Positions 1-8,218 of a stretch of DNA of 64,000 bases are shown here, in pieces. The stretch is taken from NCBI RefSeq assembly GCF_013204885.1, contig NZ_JABMKX010000004.1:1-64000 (forward strand). The letters are read 5' to 3'. A program made the translations under genes and the position numbers. This stretch comes from Paenibacillus tritici. Its GTDB lineage: Bacteria; Bacillota; Bacilli; Paenibacillales; Paenibacillaceae. Under the pieces are notes generated by a model. The model had not been told where the DNA came from, searched no databases, and saw nothing but the letters and a program-made list of their open reading frames with translations. Position 1 is the first letter of the stretch, and every line of letters starts with the position of its first letter.

Positions 1-105
1 AGATTAACGTTCGCCGAGTTTGATCGGTTATTTACGCTGCAAAGGCTACCTGTGGAGTGGAAGATTTATTTAGCCCATGCTATTGATTTAATTACCAGAA
101 TATAG
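1..105 (+). CDS. C-terminal end of an unidentified protein (partial)
   Basis: An open frame runs in from the left edge and ends at TAG 103-105, giving 34 residues that finish in DLITRI. The stretch is mildly amphipathic and AT-richer than the B12 genes that follow. I do not recognise the family and nothing in the fragment is diagnostic. It may simply be the tail of the preceding gene on the same strand. Confidence 0.4.
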   Translation, partial: RLTFAEFDRLFTLQRLPVEWKIYLAHAIDLITRI

Positions 106-347
106 GTAATCAACAGGCTTAGCGTTTTTCCAACTAATAATACAGAGTGGATGCTCCCCATGAACGCCATATAATACACCAGTTCATTTCAGCGGAAAAG
201 TAGCCGGGAATGGCGATCTAATCACAACTTGGGAAGGTGTTGGTTTGCCCTCCGGGATGATTTTGTTCTTTTGACTGTACCCCACACAAATATTTGTATA
301 AAGTGGAGCTATGAAGAGTCTTATTGTGTGAGAGGAGCGGATGTAAT

Positions 348-1364
348 GTGAAAGAAGTGAGTGTGGAATTACCCTTTAATCTTAACGGCGGAGAGACGGA
401 GTATCAGAGCAGGGTCTGGCAGGGACTAACGCTGGGCTGGCGCGAAGGCCATCTGCTGCTGGAATTCCCGGCTGAGGCGGAGAGTATATCGAGCGCGGTG
501 TATGGCGGAGGCACAGGACGCCTGAAGCGGGCAGTGAATCAATATGTCACCCGGGACTATGAATGCAGCAATCCGGTACGGGATATGGAAAATAAGCTGC
601 GCGAATGGGGGTATGCGCCAGAAGGATGCGCAGGACTGATGACGGCCGTTCCGCTGGAACATGCCGCAGTTGCCGAAGAGGATACCGGATCAGCGGGGAT
701 ATTCTGCTGCGTGACAGCCGCTGCCGGCAATGCCGCCCGGGCCGGGTCGCAGCGCAGCGTACTGGCAGCGTACCGTCCGGGTACGATTAATATCATGCTC
801 GGCATTGACGGATGGCTGTCGCCGTCGGCCATGGTCAACGCTGTGATGACAGCTACGGAAGCGAAGGCTGCGGCGCTGGCCGATCTCGGAATCCGCGATT
901 CCGAGAATGGGCTGATTGCCACCGGAACCACTACGGATGCCATTGTGCTTGCAGTGAGCGGAAGCCGCCGCTATGCTGCGGAGCATGTATATGCCGGAAC
1001 CGCTACCGACCTTGGCGGAGCTATCGGCAGACTGGTGTATTGCGCGGTGACGGAGAGCCTGCGTTCGGTGAAGGCAGCGGAAACTCTGCGGAGGGAACAA
1101 GAGGAAGCGCCGCAGGCTGCACAAGCGGTAGTGGCGGAACAGGCGGGACAAATGAGGCAGACGGAGCAGGCGGTACAGGCGGGACAAATGAGGCAAACGG
1201 AGCACGCGACGCAGACTGGAGAAATGAGGCAAACGGCGCACAGGGCACAGACCGGACAAATGAGGCAAACGGTGCACAGGGCACAAACCGGACAAACGGC
1301 ACAGTCGGCACAGAGGGGGCAAGCTCAGTTATCCGGGCAGCCTCAGAATGGCGGCCGGGAATGA
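348..1364 (+). CDS. cbiZ: Adenosylcobinamide amidohydrolase CbiZ with a repeat tail
   Basis: CbiZ hydrolyses the amide that links the aminopropanol arm of adenosylcobinamide, giving adenosylcobyric acid that re-enters the pathway at CbiB; this is a salvage step. The family signature is seen in the conserved core: CCVTAAAGNAARAG, the PGTINIMLG strand and GTATDLGGAIGRLVYCAV. I start at GTG 348 because AGGAG at 333-337 sits ten bases upstream; an upstream in-frame TTG at 324 would lie ahead of that site. The last 70 or so residues are not CbiZ-like: four 12-residue units of the type MRQTEQAVQAGQ, encoded by 36-bp tandem repeats. It heads a cbiZ-cbiB-cobC block. Function confident; the tail's role is unknown. 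Confidence 0.88.
   Translation: MKEVSVELPFNLNGGETEYQSRVWQGLTLGWREGHLLLEFPAEAESISSAVYGGGTGRLKRAVNQYVTRDYECSNPVRDMENKLREWGYAPEGCAGLMTAVPLEHAAVAEEDTGSAGIFCCVTAAAGNAARAGSQRSVLAAYRPGTINIMLGIDGWLSPSAMVNAVMTATEAKAAALADLGIRDSENGLIATGTTTDAIVLAVSGSRRYAAEHVYAGTATDLGGAIGRLVYCAVTESLRSVKAAETLRREQEEAPQAAQAVVAEQAGQMRQTEQAVQAGQMRQTEHATQTGEMRQTAHRAQTGQMRQTVHRAQTGQTAQSAQRGQAQLSGQPQNGGRE
1152..1295 (+). repeat. 36-bp tandem repeat inside cbiZ (four units)
   Basis: Units begin at 1152, 1188, 1224 and 1260, each opening with ATGAGGCA. The 36-bp period keeps the frame and encodes units starting MRQT. Similarity fades on both sides. It looks like coding DNA expanded by slippage or unequal recombination. Confidence 0.85.
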
Positions 1365-1440
1365 CGGGAACGGACTGCTATACACTGCAGCTGGGAATGA
1401 CGGGCAAGAACTGCCAAACACAGCTGCGGGGTGAGCGGAA

Positions 1441-2406
1441 GTGAGGCTTGCCTTAATTCTACTAGCTGCTTATGTTGTGGACCGGATCGTTGGCGATCCG
1501 CGCAAGCTTCCCCATCCTGTTGTCTACATGGGGAAGGCTATTACTGCGATAGAGCGGTTTATCCGCCGCTTCGCCTCGGCGCCTCGTGCCCTTAAGCGGG
1601 CTGGCCTGCTGCTTCCGTTGCTGGTGGCGGGCGGCGCATGGGTGCTGACTACGCTGCTTGTCATTCTGCTCTACCGCCTATCTCCTTGGCTGGCTGGTGT
1701 TGCCGAAGTGTGGCTAATCTCCACGACGATCGCCTCCAAAGGCCTGAAGGACGCAGGGATGGCAGTGTATGCCGAGCTGCGCCAAGGCGATATCCCCGCG
1801 GCCCGCAGGGCGCTGGGGATGATCGTCGGCCGGGATACAGCCCACCTGGAGAGCCCGGAGATTGTCCGCGGCACGGTGGAGACAGTGGCGGAGAATATCG
1901 TGGATGCGATACTCTCGCCGCTGTTCTTCGCCCTGCTGGGCGGGGCACCGCTAGCTATGGCTTACCGTGCGGTGAACACGCTGGATTCCATGGTCGGTTA
2001 TAAGAACGATAAATACCGTGACCTCGGCTGGGCGTCTGCCCGGCTGGACGACATCGCTAACTACATACCGGCGCGAATTACAGCGCTATTGCTAACCTTA
2101 TGTGCGGCGCTCTTGCGTCTGGACTGGCGAAGATGCTGGCGCACCGTGCGGCGGGATGCCCGTCTTCACCCCAGCCCGAACAGCGGCTACCCCGAATCGG
2201 CGGTCGCCGGAGCGCTGGGCATCCGCCTGGGCGGAGAGAATGTATACCATGGCGTAACCTCCTTCCGCGCTTACATGGGCGATCCGCTGCGGACGACGGA
2301 GCCGGAGGATATTATAGCAACTTCGCGGCTGATGATGCTGTCTTCCGCCATATTTGTCTGTTTATGTGCAGCCGCCGCTATGCTGTGGCATGGGATTGGA
2401 GGCTGA
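1441..2406 (+). CDS. cbiB: Adenosylcobinamide-phosphate synthase CbiB
   Basis: CbiB (CobD in the aerobic naming) joins (R)-1-aminopropan-2-ol phosphate to adenosylcobyric acid at the cytoplasmic membrane. The 321-residue length is normal. Signature motifs are visible: DRIVGDPRKLPHPVVYMG near the N-terminus, GRDTAHL, ETVAENIVDAILSPLFFALLGG, AVNTLDSMVGYKN, SPNSGYPESAVAGALG and LGGENVYHG. Several hydrophobic segments fit an integral membrane protein. It starts at GTG 1441, 76 bases after cbiZ. No low-complexity insertion is present, unlike its two neighbours. CbiB can use the cobyric acid that CbiZ releases, so the gene order makes pathway sense. Confidence 0.93.
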   Translation: MRLALILLAAYVVDRIVGDPRKLPHPVVYMGKAITAIERFIRRFASAPRALKRAGLLLPLLVAGGAWVLTTLLVILLYRLSPWLAGVAEVWLISTTIASKGLKDAGMAVYAELRQGDIPAARRALGMIVGRDTAHLESPEIVRGTVETVAENIVDAILSPLFFALLGGAPLAMAYRAVNTLDSMVGYKNDKYRDLGWASARLDDIANYIPARITALLLTLCAALLRLDWRRCWRTVRRDARLHPSPNSGYPESAVAGALGIRLGGENVYHGVTSFRAYMGDPLRTTEPEDIIATSRLMMLSSAIFVCLCAAAAMLWHGIGG

Positions 2407-2411
2407 GCGGG

Positions 2412-3626
2412 GTGGAGATGGACGAGAATGAGGGCAAGGGCAAGGGTAAGGACGAGAACAAGGACAAGGACAAGAACAAGGATAGGGATAAGGATAAGTA
2501 TAAGGATAAGGACCAGTATAAGGACCAGTACAAGGATGAAGACAAGGACAAGGATAGGGATAAGGGTAAGAGTAAGGGAGGGCACTTGAAGGAGTTGCAC
2601 CCGGCAGAACACGGTGCCCTAAGTGATCTGGCACATCAGATTGAGGTGGAACTGGTCCTGATCCGCCACGGGCACACCCAGTGGAATGCTGAACGCCGCT
2701 ATCTGGGCCAAACGGATCTGCCGCTGCTCCCGGATGCGCATCAGCAGTTGTCCGCACTGAGGAGCCAGCCGGTACTAAGCAGAGAGTTCAGCCGCGTCTA
2801 TTGCAGTGACTTGCGCAGATGCAAGGAGACGCTGGCAGACATGGCTCCGCATCTGGAGCGGCAGGCGATCTTTGACCCGCGGCTGCGGGAGGCAGATTTC
2901 GGCGCTTGGGAAGGCTGCACGTATGAGCAACTGAAGGATAACAGGCATTATCGCAGCTGGATCGACGATCCCGGGTCGGTAACCCCGCCGGACGGTGAGC
3001 CGTGGGAGGAATTTGCAGCCCGTGTAGACAACTTCTGGTCTCTGCTCCAGCGGGAAGCAGAAGCAGGATTATGGTCAGGAGTAGGAGTAAGTACGGGAGC
3101 AGGTGGAAGTGCAGAAGCAGGGGCTGATATAGGGGCAGGGGCAAGTGCAGAAGCAGGAGCAGATGTAGGTACAGGAGTAGGAGCAATTACAGGTGCGGGA
3201 GAAAGAACAGGAGCAGGTGAAGACTCTAATGCAGGAAAAGGTGCAGGAGCAAATTCAGGAGCCAGTGCAGAAGCAGCAGTAGATACGGGAGTAGGAGCAA
3301 GTGCAAAAGTAGAAGCAGGAGCTGATGTAGGAGCACTAACAGGATCAGGAGCGGTGCTGGTACATGAGGCTTCTGTAAGGCCGGAAGAACATATTACGAG
3401 TGGATGTACTCCAGAGACCACAGCAATGAAGCTAGGGTCAACGCAGGTTCCTAAGGTTTATCGTGTGCTGCTGGTAACGCATGGCGGCGTAATCCGGCAA
3501 CTGCTAGCACGGATCGTCGAAGGCATGACGTTCTATGCAGCAGCGGCCCCGGCTCCGGGTGAGGTTATGGTAATGAATCTTCGCTGTCAGGCGGGAGTTT
3601 GGCGTATGATATCATGCGAAATCTAG
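2412..3626 (+). CDS. cobC: CobC-like alpha-ribazole phosphatase with two low-complexity insertions
   Basis: A histidine phosphatase that should remove the phosphate from adenosylcobalamin 5'-phosphate or alpha-ribazole phosphate. The RHG motif (LVLIRHGHTQWN, R85-G87), the Y-C-S-D-L-R-R-C segment, EADFGAWEG and the second histidine (LLVTHGGVIRQLL, H357) are all present. It is about 404 residues against roughly 200 for the family. The surplus is a Lys/Asp tract at residues 8-57 and a Gly/Ala-rich tract at about 220-315, lying between the two catalytic halves. The GTG 2412 start has GGAGG at 2398-2402; an ATG at 2418 is an alternative. The gap to cbiB is five bases. Catalytic residues look intact, so it may be active despite the inserts. 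Confidence 0.82.
   Translation: MEMDENEGKGKGKDENKDKDKNKDRDKDKYKDKDQYKDQYKDEDKDKDRDKGKSKGGHLKELHPAEHGALSDLAHQIEVELVLIRHGHTQWNAERRYLGQTDLPLLPDAHQQLSALRSQPVLSREFSRVYCSDLRRCKETLADMAPHLERQAIFDPRLREADFGAWEGCTYEQLKDNRHYRSWIDDPGSVTPPDGEPWEEFAARVDNFWSLLQREAEAGLWSGVGVSTGAGGSAEAGADIGAGASAEAGADVGTGVGAITGAGERTGAGEDSNAGKGAGANSGASAEAAVDTGVGASAKVEAGADVGALTGSGAVLVHEASVRPEEHITSGCTPETTAMKLGSTQVPKVYRVLLVTHGGVIRQLLARIVEGMTFYAAAAPAPGEVMVMNLRCQAGVWRMISCEI
2436..2575 (+). repeat. AAGGAY hexanucleotide repeat coding a Lys/Asp tract
   Basis: Nearly every codon is AAG, AAC, GAC, GAT or TAT, in AAGGAC/AAGGAT-type alternation, with GATAGG and CAGTAT variants. It encodes an alternating Lys-Asp run just after the cobC start. 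Confidence 0.85.
3062..3350 (+). repeat. GCAGGAG-type repeat coding a Gly/Ala-rich tract
   Basis: Degenerate six- to twelve-base units such as GCAGGAGCA, GTAGGAGCA and AGTGCAGAAGC fill about 290 bases inside cobC. The reading frame stays open and encodes mostly Gly, Ala, Ser, Thr, Val, Glu and Asp. The inserted segment has fewer GC-ending codons than the flanking phosphatase sequence. Confidence 0.8.
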
Positions 3627-3639
3627 CGGCTGGAAACAG

Positions 3640-3715
3640 CAGGGTGAAGCAGGAAATAACAGGGGATAGTAGGGGATAGTAGGGAATAGCAGAGAGTAGC
3701 AGGGTATATAGCCCG
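3640..3715 (+). repeat. GGGATAGTAG short tandem repeat
   Basis: Directly after cobC, units such as AGGGGATAGT, AGGGAATAGC and AGAGAGTAGC repeat about every ten bases. This is noncoding low-complexity sequence. Confidence 0.7.
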
Positions 3716-3841
3716 GATTAGCAGGGGAGCAGGACTTACCAATTGGCCGTGTAGCTACTTTTAAGGATTTGAGAATAACAAGGTAGCCATATTGCCGGGA
3801 ACAGTCCGGTATAGCTGAGAGTAATTTGAAAAAGCAGAAGG

Positions 3842-4027
3842 TGATTGCACTATGTGCAACAGAATGAGGGGGGAAAGGTCCAAAAACACATTCTATTGTA
3901 TTTCCTGCAGCAGAATATCGGAAATGGGCCCGATTAGGGTGGAAATCCAAAATTCTAATGTACATAGTGCAACAGAACACAGAAAAGGATAAGTTCTCCC
4001 CACTTCTACTGTACAAAATACAACAGA
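3842..4027. repeat. Four-palindrome intergenic element, copy 1
   Basis: Four imperfect palindromes of about 23-26 bases lie at 3842-3864, 3891-3915, 3953-3977 and 4004-4027. Palindromes 2-4 have a left arm TTCTAnTGTA and a right arm TGCARCAGA or TACAACAGA around a short centre; palindrome 1 has a more diverged left arm (TGATTGCA). The start-to-start spacings are about 49, 62 and 51 bases. A second element at 13854-14042 has the same number and spacing of palindromes with different arm bases. No open frame is credible here. Confidence 0.7.
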
Positions 4028-4082
4028 TCACCCAAGGTGAATCCTGAACAGGCACGCCAGCCCTGAACAAGTCCGACAGCCA

Positions 4083-4140
4083 TGATTCACGCCCGGTAGC
4101 TGTTTCACGCCCTATAGTCCTGATCACGCTCGATAGCCCC
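4083..4140 (+). repeat. Degenerate 18-20 bp tandem repeat
   Basis: Three neighbouring units share TCACGCCCGGTAGC, TCACGCCCTATAGT and TCACGCTCGATAGC. The rest of 3627-4183 between cobC and the terminator holds no gene that I can support. Confidence 0.5.
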
Positions 4141-4183
4141 AGCCACACCCGGAAGTCCCCAGTCCCCCCGCTTGCCCATCCAT

Positions 4184-4228
4184 AGAACCACGGCCGGAAG
4201 AAAATCCCGGGGCGGTGGTTCTTTTTTT
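4184..4228 (+). terminator. Rho-independent terminator after the cbiZ-cbiB-cobC block
   Basis: AGAACCAC at 4184-4191 pairs with GTGGTTCT at 4215-4222, and the U-tract follows directly (4222-4228). The intervening GGCCGG...CCGGGG can form an inner stem. It insulates the MocR gene starting at 4272. Confidence 0.75.
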
Positions 4229-4271
4229 ACGGCTGCGTCTGTGCCATGATATCTGTGGGGGCGATCACAGG

Positions 4272-5732
4272 ATGTTCAAGGATTTCAAGCTCATTGCCGG
4301 ACGTCCGGTATATATCCAGGTGAAGGATTATATGAAGCATCTCATTATCAAAAGCGCGCTCCAGGGCGGCCAGAAGCTCCCTTCGACACGCGAGCTCAGC
4401 ACCTTGCTGAAGGTCAGCCGCAACTCGGTAATTTCGGCCTACGAGAGTCTTGAAGACGATGGCTTCGCCTACACGGTGCAGGGCCAGGGCAGTTATGTCT
4501 CACAAGGCGCAGCGGCGCAGAGCGGCCCGGAGGCGGCCTCCTGGACTCTGGACTGGACAGAGCGGCTCAGCAGCCAGGCGCTGCTCGCGGAGGAGCTGGA
4601 CATTATGAAGCGGGGGATACGCGCGGAGAAAGGAACGATTTCTTTTACCAGCATCGCCCCGGATGAGCGCCTCTTCGAGCTGGATCAGGTCCGGAGAGCT
4701 TTTCTGGAACGTATGTCCGTAGAGGGCAACGTTCTGCTGAATTATGGATATGCAAAAGGCTATAAGCCATTAATAGACTATCTTAAGCAATATATGGAGC
4801 ACAAGGGCGTGGATCTGCGCGGGAAGGATCTGCTGATTACTAACGGGTTCACGGAGGGTTTTGACTTGGTGCTGTCGGCTCTTGGCAAGCGGCATGGCGC
4901 TGTGGTCTGCGAGAATCCGACCCATCATACGGCGATCAAGAATCTGAAGCTGCACGGCTTCGGCATTCACGGGGTAACGATGGAACGGGACGGCATCCAC
5001 CTGGGAGAGCTGAAGCGGGCGCTGGAGGAGCGGGAATTCGACTGTGCTTATCTGGTGCCCTCCTACCATAATCCCACCGGCATCGTCATGTCTCCCGAGA
5101 AAAGACAAGGACTAATGAAGCTGATGCAGCACTACAACGTGCCGGTGATTGAGGACGGGTTCAACGAGGAGCTGCGTTATTCTGGTGCCCATGTGGCTCC
5201 GCTCATTGCGGCGGCGGGCGGCGGGAACAGCGTGATTTACCTCGGCAGCTTCTCCAAGGTCCTGTTCCCCGGGCTGCGGGTGGGCTGGGTGCTGGCGGAT
5301 CAGGAGCTGATCTATTATCTCGAAAGCGTCAAGCGGGCACGCACCATTCATACCTCGACGCTCGACCAGTCTATTCTGTACCAATACCTGCTGGGCGGCA
5401 ATCTGGAGAAGTATCTGAAGAAGGCCCGGCTGGAGTATAAACGCAAATACGAGCTGACCTTGGCCTGCTGCACCGAGCATATTCCTTATGCCTCCTTGTC
5501 GGGGGACGGGGGGCTGCATCTGTTTGTAACGTTCGCTGAAGGCTTCAGGACAAGGGAGTTGCTGGCGGCGTGCCATGCGCAGGGGGTTATTTTTACAGCG
5601 GGAGACATTTTCTTCACAGACGGTACAGGGCAGAACACGCTGCGGCTGGGCTTCTCCAGAGTGGCGGATGAGGATATACGCAGAGGGATTGAGATTATCG
5701 GCAGGACAGCACGGCAACTAATGAGAGGATGA
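4272..5732 (+). CDS. ddlR: MocR-family (GntR-HTH plus aminotransferase-fold) regulator, DdlR-like
   Basis: An N-terminal winged-helix GntR domain (residues 1-75; GGQKLPSTRELSTLLKVSRN) is linked to a fold-type I aminotransferase-like domain. The PLP-binding lysine is K329 in GSFSKVLFPGLRVGW. MocR proteins sense PLP-bound ligands and act on adjacent genes. In Brevibacillus, DdlR of this family activates the D-Ala-D-Ala ligase gene, and here ddl starts nine bases downstream, so the same role is inferred. The ATG 4272 start opens the GntR domain (MFKDFKL); the upstream extension in this frame crosses a terminator and is unlikely. The downstream aminotransferase is probably cotranscribed. Confidence 0.8.
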   Translation: MFKDFKLIAGRPVYIQVKDYMKHLIIKSALQGGQKLPSTRELSTLLKVSRNSVISAYESLEDDGFAYTVQGQGSYVSQGAAAQSGPEAASWTLDWTERLSSQALLAEELDIMKRGIRAEKGTISFTSIAPDERLFELDQVRRAFLERMSVEGNVLLNYGYAKGYKPLIDYLKQYMEHKGVDLRGKDLLITNGFTEGFDLVLSALGKRHGAVVCENPTHHTAIKNLKLHGFGIHGVTMERDGIHLGELKRALEEREFDCAYLVPSYHNPTGIVMSPEKRQGLMKLMQHYNVPVIEDGFNEELRYSGAHVAPLIAAAGGGNSVIYLGSFSKVLFPGLRVGWVLADQELIYYLESVKRARTIHTSTLDQSILYQYLLGGNLEKYLKKARLEYKRKYELTLACCTEHIPYASLSGDGGLHLFVTFAEGFRTRELLAACHAQGVIFTAGDIFFTDGTGQNTLRLGFSRVADEDIRRGIEIIGRTARQLMRG

Positions 5733-5741
5733 GGTGCAGAT

Positions 5742-6764
5742 ATGATCAGAGTAGGTGTCATTATGGGCGGCGTATCGTCTGAATATGAGGTGTCGATGAA
5801 GACCGGCAGGGAGATGCTGAAGGCGCTGGACCCGGCAAAATACATCGGGATTCCTGTACCCATCACCACGCGTAAAGAGCTGCTGGAAGGCGTAAAGGGG
5901 CTGGACTTCGCTCTGCTCGCCCTGCATGGAGCCTACGGAGAGGATGGCACCGTACAAGGTACGCTGGAAACGCTCGGTATTCCGTATTCCGGGAGCGGGG
6001 TGCTCTCCAGCAGCTTGTGTATGGATAAAAGTCTGGCGAAGACGCTGATCCGCAGCCACGGGATTCCCACCCCTGACTGGCTGTGCTGGGACAGTATGAA
6101 GGAATACGAACCGCAAGCCGTGGAACGGCTCGGTTATCCAGTGATGGTCAAGCCGAATTCGGGCGGCTCAAGCATCGGCATGACCAAGGTGAATCATCCG
6201 CAGGAGCTGCGGGGGGCGGTGGAGAAGGCTTTTGCATGTGCCGAAGAGGGCCCGGTGCTGATCGAACGTTATATCACAGGGCAGGAGATTACCTGCTCGA
6301 TCCTGGCGGGAGAGATGCTGCCGGTAATCGGGATTCAGTCCCTGGGTGCTGACTGGTTCGATTATAGCGCCAAATACGAGCAGGGCGGAGCAGAGGAGCG
6401 GATCATCGAACTGCCGGACGCCGTGGACGAACGGGTGCGGACGGCGGCGTTAACCTGCTACCGGGCGCTCAAATGCGCCGTGTATGTCAGAGTGGATATG
6501 TTGCTGAAGGACGGCATTCCGTATGTGCTGGAGGTGAATACACTGCCCGGGATGACCGCAACCAGCCTGCTGCCCCAGAGTGCTCAAGCGGCTGGTATTT
6601 CCTTCAGTAGCCTGCTGGATAAAATAATAACCGGATCGCTGCAGGAGCGCGGAGGGGCGGGGCTGGAACCGGAACCGGAACCGGAACCGTTGCAGGGAAA
6701 GTCGGCGGATTCACCGGATAACGATCTGCCGCAATATGCTGAAGCAGGGGGTGTCAGACGATGA
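5742..6764 (+). CDS. ddl: D-alanine--D-alanine ligase
   Basis: An ATP-grasp ligase that makes the D-Ala-D-Ala dipeptide for peptidoglycan. Motifs run in order: GGVSSEYEVSMKTG at the N-terminus, HGAYGEDGTVQG, GSGVLSSSLCMDK, VMVKPNSGGSSIGM, the GQEIT segment and the metal-binding VLEVNTLPGMT. The catalytic core ends near residue 300. The remaining 40 residues are an acidic, Pro-rich tail with EPEPEPEP encoded by repeated GGAACC, which Ddl enzymes do not normally carry. The last four bases (ATGA) overlap the aminotransferase start, indicating translational coupling. The ligase function is secure; the tail may be a dispensable linker. Confidence 0.92.
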   Translation: MIRVGVIMGGVSSEYEVSMKTGREMLKALDPAKYIGIPVPITTRKELLEGVKGLDFALLALHGAYGEDGTVQGTLETLGIPYSGSGVLSSSLCMDKSLAKTLIRSHGIPTPDWLCWDSMKEYEPQAVERLGYPVMVKPNSGGSSIGMTKVNHPQELRGAVEKAFACAEEGPVLIERYITGQEITCSILAGEMLPVIGIQSLGADWFDYSAKYEQGGAEERIIELPDAVDERVRTAALTCYRALKCAVYVRVDMLLKDGIPYVLEVNTLPGMTATSLLPQSAQAAGISFSSLLDKIITGSLQERGGAGLEPEPEPEPLQGKSADSPDNDLPQYAEAGGVRR

Positions 6765-7981
6765 GAAAAGGTCAATCTGCACTGCTGAACGGCAGCAGCT
6801 CCTTGTATGAGGAGTTCGTTACTCCCCGCTTAAGGGACATTCCGCCTTCGGGCATCCGGGCTTTTTTTGATATGGCTGCGGGTAACAACAATATTATATC
6901 ACTTGGGGTCGGCGAGCCCGACTTCGCTACTCCTGAGCAGGTAAGGGCCGCCTGTATCCGCGCGCTGGACCGTGGAGAGACAATGTATACCCCGAACAGT
7001 GGAATGCCGGAGCTTCGGGAAGAGATTTCCGGCTATCTGCGGACCGGCTTCGGACTGAGCTATGAGCCAGCGGACGAGATACTGGTTACGGTAGGCAGCA
7101 GTGAAGCGGTGGATCTGGCATTGCGTGCGTTCATTGCTCCCGGGGATGAGATCCTCATTCCTTCTCCGGGCTATGTCGCTTATGCTCCTATCGCTTATCT
7201 GAACGGCGCGACGCTGGCTACGGTGGAGACGAGGGTGGAGGAGGGCTTCAAGCTTACAGCCGAAGCGCTGCGGCAGGCGGTTACGCCGCGGACGAAGCTG
7301 CTGATGGTGAATTTTCCAAGCAATCCTACGGGGGCGGTCATGACTTACGAGGATTGGCTGCCGGTCGCTGAAGTGGTGAAGGAGCACGGGCTGATCGTAA
7401 TTTCGGATGAGATCTATGCCGAGCTGACCTATGGCGGAAGACATGTGAGTATCGCCTCCCTTCCCGGCATGAAGGAGCGGACGGTGGTGATCAGCGGGTT
7501 CTCGAAGGCTTTTGCCATGACGGGCTGGCGGGTGGGGTATGCCTGCGGGAACCGCGAACTTCTCGGGGCCATGCTGAAAATCCATCAATACACCGCCATG
7601 TGCGCACCTGTGCTGGGTCAGATTGCCGCTACGGAATCGCTGCGCACGGCGCTGCCGGATAAAGACCGGATGAAGGAGTGCTTCAGAGAACGCCGGTCGC
7701 TGCTGGTGGAGGGTCTGCGGTCCGCCGGACTGTCCTGCCATATGCCGGAGGGAGCCTTCTACGCCTTCGCTTCCATCGCCCGCACGGGTATGGGATCAGA
7801 GGAGTTCGCCTTGAAGCTGCTGAAGGAGGCTGGCGTTGCAGTGGTTCCGGGCCATGTGTTCGGAGCTGGTGGAGAAGGATATATCCGCTGCTCCTATGCC
7901 GCTTCTACGGCGAAGCTGACCGAAGCGCTGGAGCGGCTGGAAGGCTTCATGAAAGTGGACACCCGGAAGGGAAAAATCTAA
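6761..7981 (+). CDS. PLP-dependent class I/II aminotransferase (PatA-like)
   Basis: A 406-residue fold-type I aminotransferase. Visible motifs are ISLGVGEPDF, YTPNSGMPELREEI, VTVGSSEAVDLALRAF, NFPSNPTGAVM, ISDEIYAELTYGG and the PLP lysine K249 in SGFSKAFAMTGWRVGY. The specific amino donor cannot be read from sequence; it resembles aspartate/aromatic aminotransferases of the PatA type. Its start overlaps ddl by four bases and its MocR regulator precedes ddl, so it may serve cell-wall amino-acid supply. A strong terminator follows at 8071. Confidence 0.88.
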   Translation: MRKGQSALLNGSSSLYEEFVTPRLRDIPPSGIRAFFDMAAGNNNIISLGVGEPDFATPEQVRAACIRALDRGETMYTPNSGMPELREEISGYLRTGFGLSYEPADEILVTVGSSEAVDLALRAFIAPGDEILIPSPGYVAYAPIAYLNGATLATVETRVEEGFKLTAEALRQAVTPRTKLLMVNFPSNPTGAVMTYEDWLPVAEVVKEHGLIVISDEIYAELTYGGRHVSIASLPGMKERTVVISGFSKAFAMTGWRVGYACGNRELLGAMLKIHQYTAMCAPVLGQIAATESLRTALPDKDRMKECFRERRSLLVEGLRSAGLSCHMPEGAFYAFASIARTGMGSEEFALKLLKEAGVAVVPGHVFGAGGEGYIRCSYAASTAKLTEALERLEGFMKVDTRKGKI

Positions 7982-8070
7982 TTGTAAGATTATTTTATAT
8001 CACCTATAATCCTTAAAGGAAGAAATAGGGATAAGATAGAGTAGATTGGCTTGCAGCCAGTTCAGCGGAG

Positions 8071-8100
8071 GCCCCCTTCTTCGAAGTTGGGGGGCTTTTT
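8071..8100 (+). terminator. Terminator after the ddlR-ddl-aminotransferase operon
   Basis: GCCCCC at 8071 pairs with GGGGGC at 8090-8095, with an inner CTTC/GAAG, followed by TTTTT. It ends the cell-wall operon 90 bases after the aminotransferase stop. Confidence 0.85.
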
Positions 8101-8218
8101 ATGTTTTTAAGCTGAAGAGAGTTGTGGGACCGGATGGGTTTTGTGAAATATCAAGGACGGCGTAGCCGTTCAACTTGCAGGGGAATCACTCCTGCATGAT
8201 CTGACAGGAGGCAATATC

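Noticed and set aside
106-347. Cobalamin riboswitch before cbiZ, or between 8101 and 8218 before cobT
   Set aside because: I looked for the B12-box region and the GCCACTG-type core and found neither. A weak TTGACT / TGTATA pair at 271-300 is the only signal before cbiZ. A riboswitch could lie left of the window.
3612-4148. A 178-residue minus-strand frame between cobC and the MocR gene
   Set aside because: It covers the noncoding repeat units and four palindromes, is rich in Cys and Pro without motif, and lacks a ribosome site.
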